Shown here: positions 53,568 to 61,954 of the stretch, in pieces
Position numbering within the stretch: the first letter of the stretch is position 1
Layout of the letters: the number at the start of each line of letters is the position of its first letter
Origin: Algoriphagus faecimaris
GTDB taxonomy: Bacteria > Bacteroidota > Bacteroidia > Cytophagales > Cyclobacteriaceae
NCBI RefSeq assembly: GCF_900101705.1
Contig: NZ_FNAC01000001.1
Coordinates: 124,001-188,000 of the forward strand
Direction: 5' to 3'
DNA: 64,000 nucleotides
The notes under the pieces: model-generated
Databases searched by the model: none
What the model was told of the DNA's origin: nothing
Seen by the model: only the letters and a program-made list of their open reading frames with translations
Position numbers and translations under genes: made by a program

Positions 53568-53645
53568 TTAGGCAAGGGCTTTCTGTGCTTTCCCAGGGAA
53601 AGTTGAAGGATGCCACCACCAATATTTGTTTGTAGTTGTTTTCAT
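53568..53645 (-). CDS. trpL: trp operon leader peptide with three consecutive Trp codons
   Basis: This 25-codon frame reads MKTTTNKYWWWHPSTF and ends ...QKALA before a TAA. Three adjacent TGG codons (53613-53621) are the sensor of charged tRNA-Trp. The RNA after them holds CUUUCCC (53596-53602) and GGGAAAG (53588-53594), which can pair with each other. GGGAAA can instead pair with UUUCCC inside the terminator (53525-53532). Ribosome stalling at the Trp codons would cover the first and free the second, preventing termination. That is the classical attenuation logic. The gene is too short for usual gene finders. Confidence 0.88.
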   Translation of the reverse strand: MKTTTNKYWWWHPSTFPGKAQKALA

Positions 53646-53655
53646 AAGACTTTGG

Positions 53656-53663
53656 CAAATTTA
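53656..53663 (-). promoter_or_regulatory. Bacteroidota-type -7 box of the trp operon
   Basis: The reverse strand reads TAAATTTG, a full match to TAnnTTTG, 10 bases before the trpL start. Transcription would start close to the leader ATG, giving a nearly leaderless leader peptide. Confidence 0.5.
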
Positions 53664-53810
53664 GGAAGGGAACCGAAAAGAAAAAGTAAATTCAATATAT
53701 TTTGATCATTTTTTTTCAATCCACATTCATGGATTGGAAATCCTCATTTCGGTACTGAAAACTTACTTATCTGCTCCTGCGTAAAAACTTTGAATTCAAA
53801 CTCTTTAACT

Positions 53811-54359
53811 ATGAAATCCAAAACCATCCTATCGACGGCTATCCTCCTCTTTTCTTTTTATTCGGTAAAAGCACAAAGTTCCTCTCCTTGGGAAATCCCA
53901 ATGATTGAAGTTAATTATCAAGGTCCTAATGGTGACCAGGCTATTTTAAAAGTTGATCAGGGATTTCGCTATGCCGAATTGGAGTCAGAAGAAAGGAATT
54001 ATCGTCTTTTCTTTCATCGAAATAGACCCTTCATAAAAGATATCCGCATGGTGGATCAAGATTCAGATTTGCAAATCGCAAGAGGACGAGGCAGTTTTTT
54101 CTTTGGAAATGCCCGAATTGAATTTGTAGACGGTTCCGAGATCAGATTGAAGCGAACAAAATCAGCTAATGGGTATGAAATAACAGGAACTTACGGACCG
54201 GTTTTCTTGGTCAAAAACCATGCTTTTACTCCTACAAAAACTTATGAGGAAAGTGATTTTTTGGCTCAGGCTATGTTTTTATTTCGAAGAATCCAAGAAA
54301 CCCAAAAGCCCCCTACAGAAATCATTTATCAAAATAATGCGATCACATCCAACCGCTAA
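53811..54359 (+). CDS. Exported protein of unknown function
   Basis: This 182-residue protein has a signal peptide from the ATG at 53811 (MKSKTILSTAILLFSFYSVKA). The mature part is mixed alpha/beta with many Arg and Phe. No family is recognised. A small acidic gene follows after 22 bases on the same strand, so a two-gene operon is possible. An upstream TTG at 53790 was rejected because the ATG begins the signal peptide. Confidence 0.55.
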   Translation: MKSKTILSTAILLFSFYSVKAQSSSPWEIPMIEVNYQGPNGDQAILKVDQGFRYAELESEERNYRLFFHRNRPFIKDIRMVDQDSDLQIARGRGSFFFGNARIEFVDGSEIRLKRTKSANGYEITGTYGPVFLVKNHAFTPTKTYEESDFLAQAMFLFRRIQETQKPPTEIIYQNNAITSNR

Positions 54360-54381
54360 ATTGTAGTTTTACAAGAAAATC

Positions 54382-54609
54382 ATGGCAAAAACAATTTCAC
54401 AGTATTTCAAACGAATTTTTGACGATTATCAGGTTTTGGTGATGGTAAACCCGGAGGATTTTTCCGGAACCGAACTCATAGTCCATCCGGATGGGAAGAT
54501 CGAAAAAACTGAAATGGAATTTGATGAAGAGATTTTTGAAGATTTGGCGGAAGATGAATTTCAGCCGTGCAGTCCTTTAGAGTTTCAATTGCTCTTGGCG
54601 AAAAGTTGA
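54382..54609 (+). CDS. Small acidic protein of unknown function
   Basis: This 75-residue soluble protein is strongly acidic in its C-terminal half (FDEEIFEDLAEDEF). The first half (ISQYFKRIFDDYQVLVMV) looks like a short alpha/beta unit. It is not recognised as a known family. It lies 22 bases after the exported-protein gene. Confidence 0.5.
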   Translation: MAKTISQYFKRIFDDYQVLVMVNPEDFSGTELIVHPDGKIEKTEMEFDEEIFEDLAEDEFQPCSPLEFQLLLAKS

Positions 54610-54713
54610 TTGGATGGATTGAATTTTAAATTAGATAAATAACTTAATTTCTTGCCTGATTTTGTTAAATTAAGCTTATCAAAAGGAAAAAGCCTAACCT
54701 ACAAACTAATACG

Positions 54714-54920
54714 ATGAAGTTATTATTAGAAATCGAAGACGAAAAAGCGGATTTCATTTTGGAACTTTTAAAAAATTTCAAATTTGTAAAAGCCAAAACC
54801 CTAAGCCCCTATAAGGCGGATATTTTCAGCAACCTGAAGCAATCTATTGAAGAATACAATCAAGTTAAGGAAGGTAAAACAAAATTAATTTCAGTCAAAG
54901 AACTATTGGATGAATTATGA
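54714..54920 (+). CDS. Putative antitoxin of a RelE-type pair
   Basis: This 68-residue protein starts MKLLLEIEDEKADFILELL, a short N-terminal unit of the kind seen in small antitoxins that pair with RelE toxins, and has a helical C-terminus (ISVKELLDEL). The toxin gene overlaps its end by 11 bases. The antitoxin role comes mainly from gene context. Confidence 0.65.
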   Translation: MKLLLEIEDEKADFILELLKNFKFVKAKTLSPYKADIFSNLKQSIEEYNQVKEGKTKLISVKELLDEL

Positions 54921-55251
54921 AATAGTTGCTATTCCGAATTTTAGGAAGGAGTTAAAAAAGCTTTCAAAAAAATATGCTTCCTTAAAGGAAGATTTTTCAG
55001 ATCTAATCCATAGTCTTCAAGAGACTCCAATCCAAGGGATTTCTCTAGGTAAAAATTGTTTTAAAATCCGAATGTCAATCAAATCCAAGGGGAAGGGAAA
55101 ATCAGGTGGCGCTAGGGTTATTTCATTAGTAAAAATTAATAAAAATACCGTTTTCTTACTTTCAGTTTACGACAAAGCCGAGAAAGAAAATATTTCAAAC
55201 ACAGAGTTAAAAGCACTTATAGAGCTGATCGAAGGAGAGGAGCAAGAATAA
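54910..55251 (+). CDS. RelE/ParE-superfamily toxin
   Basis: This 113-residue protein starts MNYEIVAIPNFRKELKKLSKKY, the typical RelE-like helix hairpin. The central strands (ISLGKNCFKIRM, SGGARVISLVKINKNTVFLLSVYDK) match ribosome-dependent mRNA interferase toxins, with the Arg in GGARV and the VYDK tail. It overlaps the antitoxin by 11 bases. Toxicity is inference from the family. Confidence 0.8.
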   Translation: MNYEIVAIPNFRKELKKLSKKYASLKEDFSDLIHSLQETPIQGISLGKNCFKIRMSIKSKGKGKSGGARVISLVKINKNTVFLLSVYDKAEKENISNTELKALIELIEGEEQE

Positions 55252-55256
55252 AATAC

Positions 55257-55302
55257 AAGGAATTAGGGTGACGCTTTTCTCAAAGCAAGCTCTTAATTCC
55301 TT
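55257..55302. terminator. Weak hairpin between convergent genes
   Basis: AAGGAATTA / TAATTCCTT (9 bp) pair across a 28-base loop, followed by TTCCC. It could be a weak bidirectional terminator. Confidence 0.35.
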
Positions 55303-55308
55303 TCCCAA

Positions 55309-56943
55309 TCACTTCTTCATATACCCATCTCTAACTGCCTTAAACTCAGAACTAGCCTTCCAGTTAGGCCAATTGCTACTATTAGAAAGGTTTTGACCGA
55401 TATTGAAGAGTAGCTGCACATCATCCACTGCACCGTCGAGATTCCATCGTCCCGCATCGTACTCATCGGAAGGCTTATGATAATATTCGGCAGTATAATT
55501 TGCCTGTAAATTTTTCCCATACTCTTTTCCTTTTTCCACATGATCGATGCCCGTATGGAAGTAAAGCGCAGGAACACCTACTTTTGCAAAGTTGAAATGG
55601 TCTGAGCGGAAATAGTAGCCTGCCACAGGATTAGGTTCAGGAGCCGAATATCTTCCCAGTTTTTCCAGTTCCACATCCAATAAATCTTCCATCTCAGACT
55701 GCCCCACACCGATAACCGATACATCCTTCATTTTTCCATAAGGATTAATCCCGTCCATATTGATGTTGGTGATGGTCTTTTCCAGTGGATAGATGGGATT
55801 TTGAGCATAATGAGCAGAACCCAAAAGCCCCTGTTCCTCTGCGGTAACTGCCAGAAAAACCACCGAACGTTTGGGTTGCGTACTTTTTTGGAAGGCTTTC
55901 GCGATAGCAAGAAGAGCAGCCGTTCCAGATGCATTATCCAGCGCACCATTGTAAATACTATCCCCTTTCTCATCAGGCTTTCCAATCCCCAAGTGATCCC
56001 AATGGGCGGTGTAGATGACATACTCATCCGGCTTCTCCGAACCTGTGATTTTGGCAACTACATTCTGAGAAGTATTGTAATTCGCCTGCACTTCCATCCT
56101 TGTACTCGCTTTCAAATTCATTGGGATCGCTTCAAAATCTACTTTTCTAGCTTTGGCCAAAAGCTCCCGCTCATTTAACCCAGCCACTTCAAATAGTTGA
56201 TTCGCAACAGGCAAAGTCAACCATCCCTCAAAAGCCAATTTATAATCCGCCTTTCCCCGATCATCTAAATACAGCTTGGACGAATTCCAGGAATTCTGCA
56301 CCACATTGAATCCATAACCTGCCGGAATGGTATTGTGTACAATCAGGCAGCCCAGAGCTCCCTGACGGATGGCCTCTTCATATTTATAGGTCCATCGACC
56401 ATAGTAAGTCATTGTATTTCCTTTGAAAAAATCAACATCCTCTGTTCCAAAACCGGGATCATTGACCAAAACCACCACGATTTTATCTGTCACATCAATA
56501 TTCTTATAATCATCCCATCCGTACTCAGGCGCCACGATACCAAAGCCAGCAAAGATCAATTCGGCCTCATCCACAACTATTTCCGAATCGGTCCGCTGTG
56601 TCCACAGCACATAGTCTTTAAGCCCTTCCAAGGTGATGGCTTCCCGCTCAGAACGGATCTCCATCGTAGTCGCAGCTTGGGTTGTAATAGACACCAAAGG
56701 CACCTCTTGGATAAAAGAATCTCCATTTCCGGGCTCAACTCCTATTTTTTGAAATTCCTGAAGAAGGTAATCTACCGTCTTTTGCTCTCCCGCCGAGAAT
56801 GGCATCCGTCCTTCGAAATAATCAGAAGCCAGGGTATCAATATGAGGTTCCAAATCGGAGACTTGAAACTGATAAGTTTTTTCTGGGCTACAGGACCAAG
56901 TGAAAATTGCGACAGCGAGTAGGGTAAAGAAAAGGTTTTTCAT
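55309..56943 (-). CDS. M28 family metallopeptidase, lipoprotein
   Basis: This 544-residue protein has a lipoprotein signal (MKNLFFTLLAVAIFTWSC, Cys at 18). A PA domain insert is followed by the M28 zinc peptidase core: YTAHWDHLG, DNASGTAALLAIAKAF, AVTAEEQGLLGS and the later RSDHFNFA. All zinc and catalytic residues of the family are visible. It is expected to act as an aminopeptidase in the periplasm or on the outer membrane. Its start codon directly abuts copy C of the dispersed repeat element at 56944. Confidence 0.88.
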   Translation of the reverse strand: MKNLFFTLLAVAIFTWSCSPEKTYQFQVSDLEPHIDTLASDYFEGRMPFSAGEQKTVDYLLQEFQKIGVEPGNGDSFIQEVPLVSITTQAATTMEIRSEREAITLEGLKDYVLWTQRTDSEIVVDEAELIFAGFGIVAPEYGWDDYKNIDVTDKIVVVLVNDPGFGTEDVDFFKGNTMTYYGRWTYKYEEAIRQGALGCLIVHNTIPAGYGFNVVQNSWNSSKLYLDDRGKADYKLAFEGWLTLPVANQLFEVAGLNERELLAKARKVDFEAIPMNLKASTRMEVQANYNTSQNVVAKITGSEKPDEYVIYTAHWDHLGIGKPDEKGDSIYNGALDNASGTAALLAIAKAFQKSTQPKRSVVFLAVTAEEQGLLGSAHYAQNPIYPLEKTITNINMDGINPYGKMKDVSVIGVGQSEMEDLLDVELEKLGRYSAPEPNPVAGYYFRSDHFNFAKVGVPALYFHTGIDHVEKGKEYGKNLQANYTAEYYHKPSDEYDAGRWNLDGAVDDVQLLFNIGQNLSNSSNWPNWKASSEFKAVRDGYMKK

Positions 56944-57055
56944 GCGTCTATAATTGTATTTTAAAGGTCACCCCGAATAGTCGGGGCAGGCTATGGAATC
57001 TCGCATGGTTGATAGTCATACCAGTGTGTGACGGCTACGTCATGCTCGATTTCAT
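56944..57055. mobile_element. Copy C of the dispersed repeat element, abutting a start codon
   Basis: This 112-base element begins GCGTCTATAATTGTATT, holds CCCCGA/TCGGGG, and shares the segment TGGAATCTCGCATGGTTGAT and the end ACGTCATGCTCGATTTCAT with copy B. It is flanked by TTTCAT at 56938-56943 and ends in TTTCAT at 57050-57055. The left flank is the reverse complement of the peptidase start (ATGAAA). Confidence 0.75.
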
Positions 57056-57155
57056 AAGAACAAAAAGGGATGATTTTTCTCAGGAAAGCTACACAAAATT
57101 TGATAATGAAAATAAATTTCCAAACTTAGGTATGCGTTTATTTCTCTTTTTATCA

Positions 57156-58232
57156 ATGAAAACGGCCTTACTTCTATTCGTGTGCCTCCACGGACTTATC
57201 CATTTGATGGGATTTGTAAAGGCATTTAAACTCGCAGAAATCACTGCGCTCTCCCAACCTATTTCCACTTCTTCAGGCTTGCTTTGGTTACTGAGTGCCT
57301 TGCTGTTTTTGGGTTTTGCTGTTGGGGCATTTTTTGAAAAACCCTATGCCAGCTACCTTGGAATTTCGGCAGTGCTACTTTCCCAAATTCTCATTTTCAC
57401 AGTCTGGCAAGATGCCAAATTCGGAAGTATCGCTAATCTAATTCTCCTACTAGCAGCGATTCAAATGATTTTTCTTGCCAATTGGGAAAAGAAAGTGAGC
57501 GCAGAAAAGCTCATGTTTCAAAATTCAAGGGAAATTCCAGAATTAAAGAAATTAGAAGAACTACCCTCTGTCATTCAAAATTGGCTCAAAAACTCAGGGT
57601 TTGAAGAGAGTCGGCCTCCGGTTTCTGCTCAAATCCACCAAACCGCTCAGATAAAAATGAAGCCTGATCAAGCTGAATGGAAAGAAGCCAAAGCATTTCA
57701 AATCAGCAGCTTGAATCCTCCGGGATTTCACTGGCAAGTAGAGATGACTATGGCTCCAGGGATAAAAATTTATGGCCGAGATCAATTTATGAGCGGGAAT
57801 GGAGAAATGCTCATTCGTCTCGCTGGCATTTTTCCAATTGTCAATGAAATTGGTGAAAAAATAGATGAGGGAAGCCTACAGCGATTTTTAGGAGAACTTG
57901 TATGGATGCCTAGCTTGGCGCTTCATCCAGAAATCAGCTGGAAGGAATTAGGTGAAAACGCGGCTGAAGCCACGCTGAAGATAAATCAAATTACAGGCAA
58001 AGGAAGCTTTTACTTCGATGATTCAGGAAACTTTGTTCGGTTTGAAGCCTTGCGATTTTATGAAAATAAACCTGATTCGAAGCGCTTTCCATGGATTCTA
58101 ACTGTGGAAGCATACCAAGAATTTGAAGGTGTTAGGATTCCCAGTAAAATGAAGGCAACCTGGAGACTTCCTGAAGGAGACTGGACTTGGCTTCAACTTC
58201 AGATTGATTCCTTATCTTACCAGTACAATTAG
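57156..58232 (+). CDS. DUF6544 family protein with membrane N-terminus
   Basis: This 358-residue protein is read from the ATG at 57156 (MKTALLLFVCLHGLIHLMGF), with ATG at 57132 as alternative. The first ~130 residues hold about four transmembrane helices. The soluble part (residues ~165-355) matches DUF6544, an SRPBCC-like module: ELPSVIQNWLKNSG, YGRDQFMSGNGEM, RFLGELVWMPSLAL and EFEGVRIPSKMKATW. Function unknown. The frame extends back into the repeat element with a TTG, but that is not credible coding. The Gfo/Idh gene follows after 6 bases. Confidence 0.75.
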   Translation: MKTALLLFVCLHGLIHLMGFVKAFKLAEITALSQPISTSSGLLWLLSALLFLGFAVGAFFEKPYASYLGISAVLLSQILIFTVWQDAKFGSIANLILLLAAIQMIFLANWEKKVSAEKLMFQNSREIPELKKLEELPSVIQNWLKNSGFEESRPPVSAQIHQTAQIKMKPDQAEWKEAKAFQISSLNPPGFHWQVEMTMAPGIKIYGRDQFMSGNGEMLIRLAGIFPIVNEIGEKIDEGSLQRFLGELVWMPSLALHPEISWKELGENAAEATLKINQITGKGSFYFDDSGNFVRFEALRFYENKPDSKRFPWILTVEAYQEFEGVRIPSKMKATWRLPEGDWTWLQLQIDSLSYQYN

Positions 58233-58238
58233 CCTCTT

Positions 58239-59339
58239 ATGCTACGATTTATTTGTTTTCTATTGCTTCTTTTTGGATCAATCATGACCGCATCAGCCCA
58301 AGCAAAAAAACTCAAGCTAGCAGTGGCAGGTCTGACACACGGCCATGTAGGCTGGGTCCTTTCTGCTATTGATCGGGGCGATTTTGAGTTGGTGGGAATT
58401 GCTGAGCCGGATCGAGACCTGGCAAGTAAGTATGCCATCCAATACGGGTTTTCAATGGATTTGATCTTTGCGGATTTGGACAACATGCTGGAGGAAACAG
58501 AGCCTGAGGCTGTGGCTGCTTTTGGAAACACCTTTGATCATTTAAGGATCGTCCAAGCCGCTGCTCCAAGAGGAATTCACGTAATGGTCGAAAAGCCACT
58601 TGCTGTAAGCCTCAAACATGCCCAAGAAATGGCAAATTTGGCCCAAAAACATCAGATTCACCTTTTGACCAACTACGAAACAAGCTGGTACCCCACCAAT
58701 CACAAGGCCAAAGAGATCTTGATGTCGGGCGAATATGGTAATGCAATAAAAGTAATCGTCAGAGACGGTCATCGAGGTCCAAAGAAAATCGGGGTCGGCC
58801 CGGAGTTTTTGGAATGGCTGACCGATCCCCAACTCAACGGTGGTGGGGCTTTGATGGATTTTGGCTGCTATGGAGCAAACCTCATGACCTGGCTTGCCAA
58901 TGGGGAGCGCCCCCTTTCTGTTACCGCCATCACTCAGCAGCTTCAACCTGAAAATAATCCCAAGGTAGAGGATGATGCTACCATCATCGTCAATTACCCA
59001 GATAAGCAATTGATCATCCAAGCTTCATGGAACTGGCCCATTGGCAGAAAAGACATGGAAATCTATGCTGAAAAAGGAGCCATCTATGCCGATAACCGCA
59101 ACCAACTCCGAACTCGATGGGCGGAGGGATATGATGGGTTTCAGGAAAAAATCTATGAGCTTCCCGAGCTTGATCTGCCTTATCCCGATCCCTTTCTATT
59201 ACTGAAAGCCGTTATCCAAAATGAAATTCAACTCCCACCGTTTGATCTCTATTCATTGGAAAACAACTTGATTGTGATGGAAATATTGGAAGCTGCCAAG
59301 AAAAGTGCTGAGCAGGGGAAAACGATTTATTTTAATTGA
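58239..59339 (+). CDS. Exported Gfo/Idh/MocA-family oxidoreductase
   Basis: This 366-residue protein has a Sec-type signal peptide (MLRFICFLLLLFGSIMTASAQA). A Rossmann fold follows (LAVAGLTHGHVGW, a GxxHxH variant of the usual GxGxxG) with the conserved MVEKPLAV. The C-terminal substrate domain has GGGALMDFGCYGANLM. It probably oxidises or isomerises a sugar with bound NAD(P). It sits 6 bases after the DUF6544 gene. A Sec signal is odd for an enzyme that needs a dinucleotide cofactor. Confidence 0.8.
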   Translation: MLRFICFLLLLFGSIMTASAQAKKLKLAVAGLTHGHVGWVLSAIDRGDFELVGIAEPDRDLASKYAIQYGFSMDLIFADLDNMLEETEPEAVAAFGNTFDHLRIVQAAAPRGIHVMVEKPLAVSLKHAQEMANLAQKHQIHLLTNYETSWYPTNHKAKEILMSGEYGNAIKVIVRDGHRGPKKIGVGPEFLEWLTDPQLNGGGALMDFGCYGANLMTWLANGERPLSVTAITQQLQPENNPKVEDDATIIVNYPDKQLIIQASWNWPIGRKDMEIYAEKGAIYADNRNQLRTRWAEGYDGFQEKIYELPELDLPYPDPFLLLKAVIQNEIQLPPFDLYSLENNLIVMEILEAAKKSAEQGKTIYFN

Positions 59340-59375
59340 ATAAGCTTAAATTCAGAACCCAAACTCCCAACAAAT

Positions 59376-59747
59376 ATGAAACTCGGTGCCTTTTCCATTA
59401 GCCTATCTGTCAAAAACCTCCAAGCCTCCAAGGAATTTTATGAACATCTTGGATTTAGTGTTTTTGCTGGCAGCGAAAAACAAAACTACCTAATCATGAA
59501 AAATGAGCAGACTTTGATCGGCCTTTTTCATGAAATGTTCGAAAAAAACATCCTCACTTTCAACCCCGGCTGGGATCAAGAGGCCGGACTAGTCGAAGAC
59601 TTCGAGGATGTCAGAAATATCCAAAAAGAACTCCTATCCAAAGGAATCAAACTCGCCCAAGAAACAGACCCCTCTGCCAGTGGACCCGGCAGTATTTTAT
59701 TCTTTGATCCAGATGGAAATGCCATATTGATCGATCAGCACGTTTAA
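59376..59747 (+). CDS. VOC family protein (glyoxalase-like)
   Basis: This 123-residue protein has the two beta-alpha-beta-beta-beta units of the vicinal oxygen chelate fold (SISLSVKNLQASKEFYEHLGFSVF and PGSILFFDPDGNAILIDQHV, by start and end motifs). Metal-ligand His residues are sparse, so it may be a binding protein rather than an enzyme. It lies 36 bases after the exported oxidoreductase and 17 bases before the MDR gene, so the four genes from 57156 to 60733 are probably one operon. Confidence 0.82.
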   Translation: MKLGAFSISLSVKNLQASKEFYEHLGFSVFAGSEKQNYLIMKNEQTLIGLFHEMFEKNILTFNPGWDQEAGLVEDFEDVRNIQKELLSKGIKLAQETDPSASGPGSILFFDPDGNAILIDQHV

Positions 59748-59764
59748 ACCCACTCTTTTTTCAC

Positions 59765-60733
59765 ATGAAAGCTGTCTATCGCACCACTTACACCGATTCC
59801 TCAAGAATCGAGCTGAAAGAACTCCCAATACCGGAGCCTCAAACCGATGAGATTCAAATCAAAGTCAGCACCACTTCTGTCAACCGAACAGACTTGGCGG
59901 TTTTGACAGGATGGCCATGGATCATGAGGCTTTTTGTAGGCTGGCCAAAACCGAGGAATCCCATCCCTGGCGTAGATTTCGTTGGCAAAGTCACTAAGGT
60001 TGGAGACAAAATTCGGGATTTTTCGGTTGGAGATTTGGTCTGGGGGATGAAAGACAATGGGTTCGGAAGCCATGCAGAGTATTTTTGTACCCATGCGTTC
60101 AAACTAATCCAAAAACTGCCGCAAGGCATCGATCCCATTATTGCCGCCGCAAGTATAGAGGGTGCGCATTACGCTCTTAATTTTTTGAATAAACTTAAGC
60201 TAAACCCCAAAGACAGGGTTTTGGTCATCGGAGGGACTGGGGCCATTGGATCTGCAGCGATTCAATTGCTCAAAAATCAAAAAATAGAAGTTACTGCTGT
60301 CACTTTAGGAAATGTCGATCGCGTCAAGGACTTAGGTGCCGATAAGGTAATAGATGGATTGGAGGAAAACTTTTTAGACTGTGGGGAGCGGTTTCATGCT
60401 ATTTTAGATGCTGTGGGAAAAAGTAGATTTTCCATTTGTAAGCCTCTACTACTTCCCAAAGGATCCTATCTTTCTTCAGAATTGGGACCCAAATGGGAAA
60501 ATATTTTCCTCGCTTTGACTACTCCGATTTGGAGCAATAAAAAAGTGATTTTCCCTTTACCACAAGATATTCAAGGTTCACTTTCACAAATGAGTGAATT
60601 GCTCCTGAAAAAACAATTTAATCCCCTGATTGATCGGGTGATTAGGTTAGCTGAAATCAAAGAAGCTTATTCCTATGTTTCTCAGGGAAAGAAAATCGGA
60701 AATGTAATCGTAAAAATGGACATTGAATCCTGA
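59765..60733 (+). CDS. Zinc-independent MDR oxidoreductase (quinone-reductase type)
   Basis: This 322-residue medium-chain dehydrogenase starts with the substrate-binding GroES-like domain (VNRTDLAVLTGWP, PGVDFVGKVTKVGDKI). The NADP-binding motif VLVIGGTGAIGSAAIQL is followed by the Rossmann continuation VTAVTLGNVDRVKDLGADKVI. The structural zinc cysteines of alcohol dehydrogenases are absent, so it fits the quinone oxidoreductase-like group. It probably reduces reactive carbonyls or quinones. It ends 2 bases before the stop of the convergent gene. Confidence 0.85.
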   Translation: MKAVYRTTYTDSSRIELKELPIPEPQTDEIQIKVSTTSVNRTDLAVLTGWPWIMRLFVGWPKPRNPIPGVDFVGKVTKVGDKIRDFSVGDLVWGMKDNGFGSHAEYFCTHAFKLIQKLPQGIDPIIAAASIEGAHYALNFLNKLKLNPKDRVLVIGGTGAIGSAAIQLLKNQKIEVTAVTLGNVDRVKDLGADKVIDGLEENFLDCGERFHAILDAVGKSRFSICKPLLLPKGSYLSSELGPKWENIFLALTTPIWSNKKVIFPLPQDIQGSLSQMSELLLKKQFNPLIDRVIRLAEIKEAYSYVSQGKKIGNVIVKMDIES

Positions 60734-60735
60734 TC

Positions 60736-61842
60736 CTAGATCACAACCCGTTTTCCTGTCTCCGCTGATTCCAGAATCGCCTCCACTATTCGAATATCCC
60801 GTTTCCCTTCTTCTCCAGGCACCTTCATGCGTTGATTATTCATGATGGCCAACGCATCCTGATCCATCTGATTGGCTTGCTGCCAAGGTACCTCATAGGG
60901 GAAATTGATTTCTCCGAGCGGACTTTTCCCTTTGATTCCGGCATAAGCTTGAAAAGGAGCTATTTCTACAGTTCCTTTTTCACAGTGGATATTCAAAAAG
61001 TTGATGTTTTCTGCAAAGCTTGTTTTGATCCAGGCGCTCACTCCATCCGGAAATTCCAATTCGGCCTCCACAATTTCACCTAAGCCATTTTGGTAAATTT
61101 CAGGCCGCTCCGTCCAAATTTTAGCAGATTTGACCGCAATGGGCTCCATATTACTGCCCAGACGAGCTCCTTGAATGGAATATACCCCCATGTCATAAAT
61201 GACACCTCCTCCCATTTCACGTTTTTGTTTCCAGTGATTGGTGCGGTTCTCCCGATAGCCCGCGGCACATTCTACACGCTCTACCGAGCCAAGTAACCCT
61301 TCCTTGATAATTCGCTGAAATTCCAATGTATTCGGTTCATGCTGACATCGATACCCTATGGATAAACTCACTCCATTCGCTTTACAAGCATCGATCATAG
61401 ATTGGCATTCCTTGGCCGTAACCGCCATGGGTTTTTCGCACCATACCTGCTTTTTGGCAGCAGCGGCCCGCTCCACATACTCTCGGTGCATAGAAGGTGG
61501 CAAAACAATATAGATGACATCGATGTCAGGATTATCCTTGATGGAGTCAAAATTTTCATAGTTGTAAACATTCTTGTCCGGAATGTCATATTTATCCATC
61601 CAGATTTTTTCCTTTTCCGGAGTACCTGTCACTATTCCCGCGAGATAGCAATGCTTTGTGATTTGTAAAGCAGGAGCTAAAAGGTCCGTACTGTAATACC
61701 CTAAACCAACCAAGGCTACTCCTAACCTATCTTTTTTTGTCCCCGATTGACTACAAGCCATCAAATTCAATGGAGCCAAATATGAAAGCCCGGAAAGTAG
61801 ACCCAAGCGCTTGATCGATTCTCTTCTTGAAAAATTATCCAT
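60736..61842 (-). CDS. Gfo/Idh/MocA-family oxidoreductase with Tat signal
   Basis: This 368-residue protein starts MDNFSRRESIKRLGLLSGLSY, a twin-arginine signal (RRESIKRL), so the folded, cofactor-loaded enzyme can be exported. The Rossmann core (GVALVGLGYYSTDLL) and WCEKPMAVTAKE are intact. The substrate domain has GGGVIYDMGVYSIQGARLG. The EKP lysine is present, so it should be active. It probably handles a periplasmic sugar or glycoside. It is convergent with the MDR gene. Confidence 0.85.
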   Translation of the reverse strand: MDNFSRRESIKRLGLLSGLSYLAPLNLMACSQSGTKKDRLGVALVGLGYYSTDLLAPALQITKHCYLAGIVTGTPEKEKIWMDKYDIPDKNVYNYENFDSIKDNPDIDVIYIVLPPSMHREYVERAAAAKKQVWCEKPMAVTAKECQSMIDACKANGVSLSIGYRCQHEPNTLEFQRIIKEGLLGSVERVECAAGYRENRTNHWKQKREMGGGVIYDMGVYSIQGARLGSNMEPIAVKSAKIWTERPEIYQNGLGEIVEAELEFPDGVSAWIKTSFAENINFLNIHCEKGTVEIAPFQAYAGIKGKSPLGEINFPYEVPWQQANQMDQDALAIMNNQRMKVPGEEGKRDIRIVEAILESAETGKRVVI

Positions 61843-61954
61843 AGGTATATATCCTCTTTGTTTTCAATTCAAAATACAGCCTTTTTATCGCGAGTCAAAA
61901 TTTACCGTCTCAAGTAGAAGTCTGACTTTTTAGTCAGTATCTGTCTTATTCCCA

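Noticed and set aside
57009-57155. N-terminal extension of the DUF6544 gene into the repeat element
   Set aside because: It would start at TTG inside the dispersed element and adds residues unlike the family; the ATG at 57156 starts a proper membrane helix.
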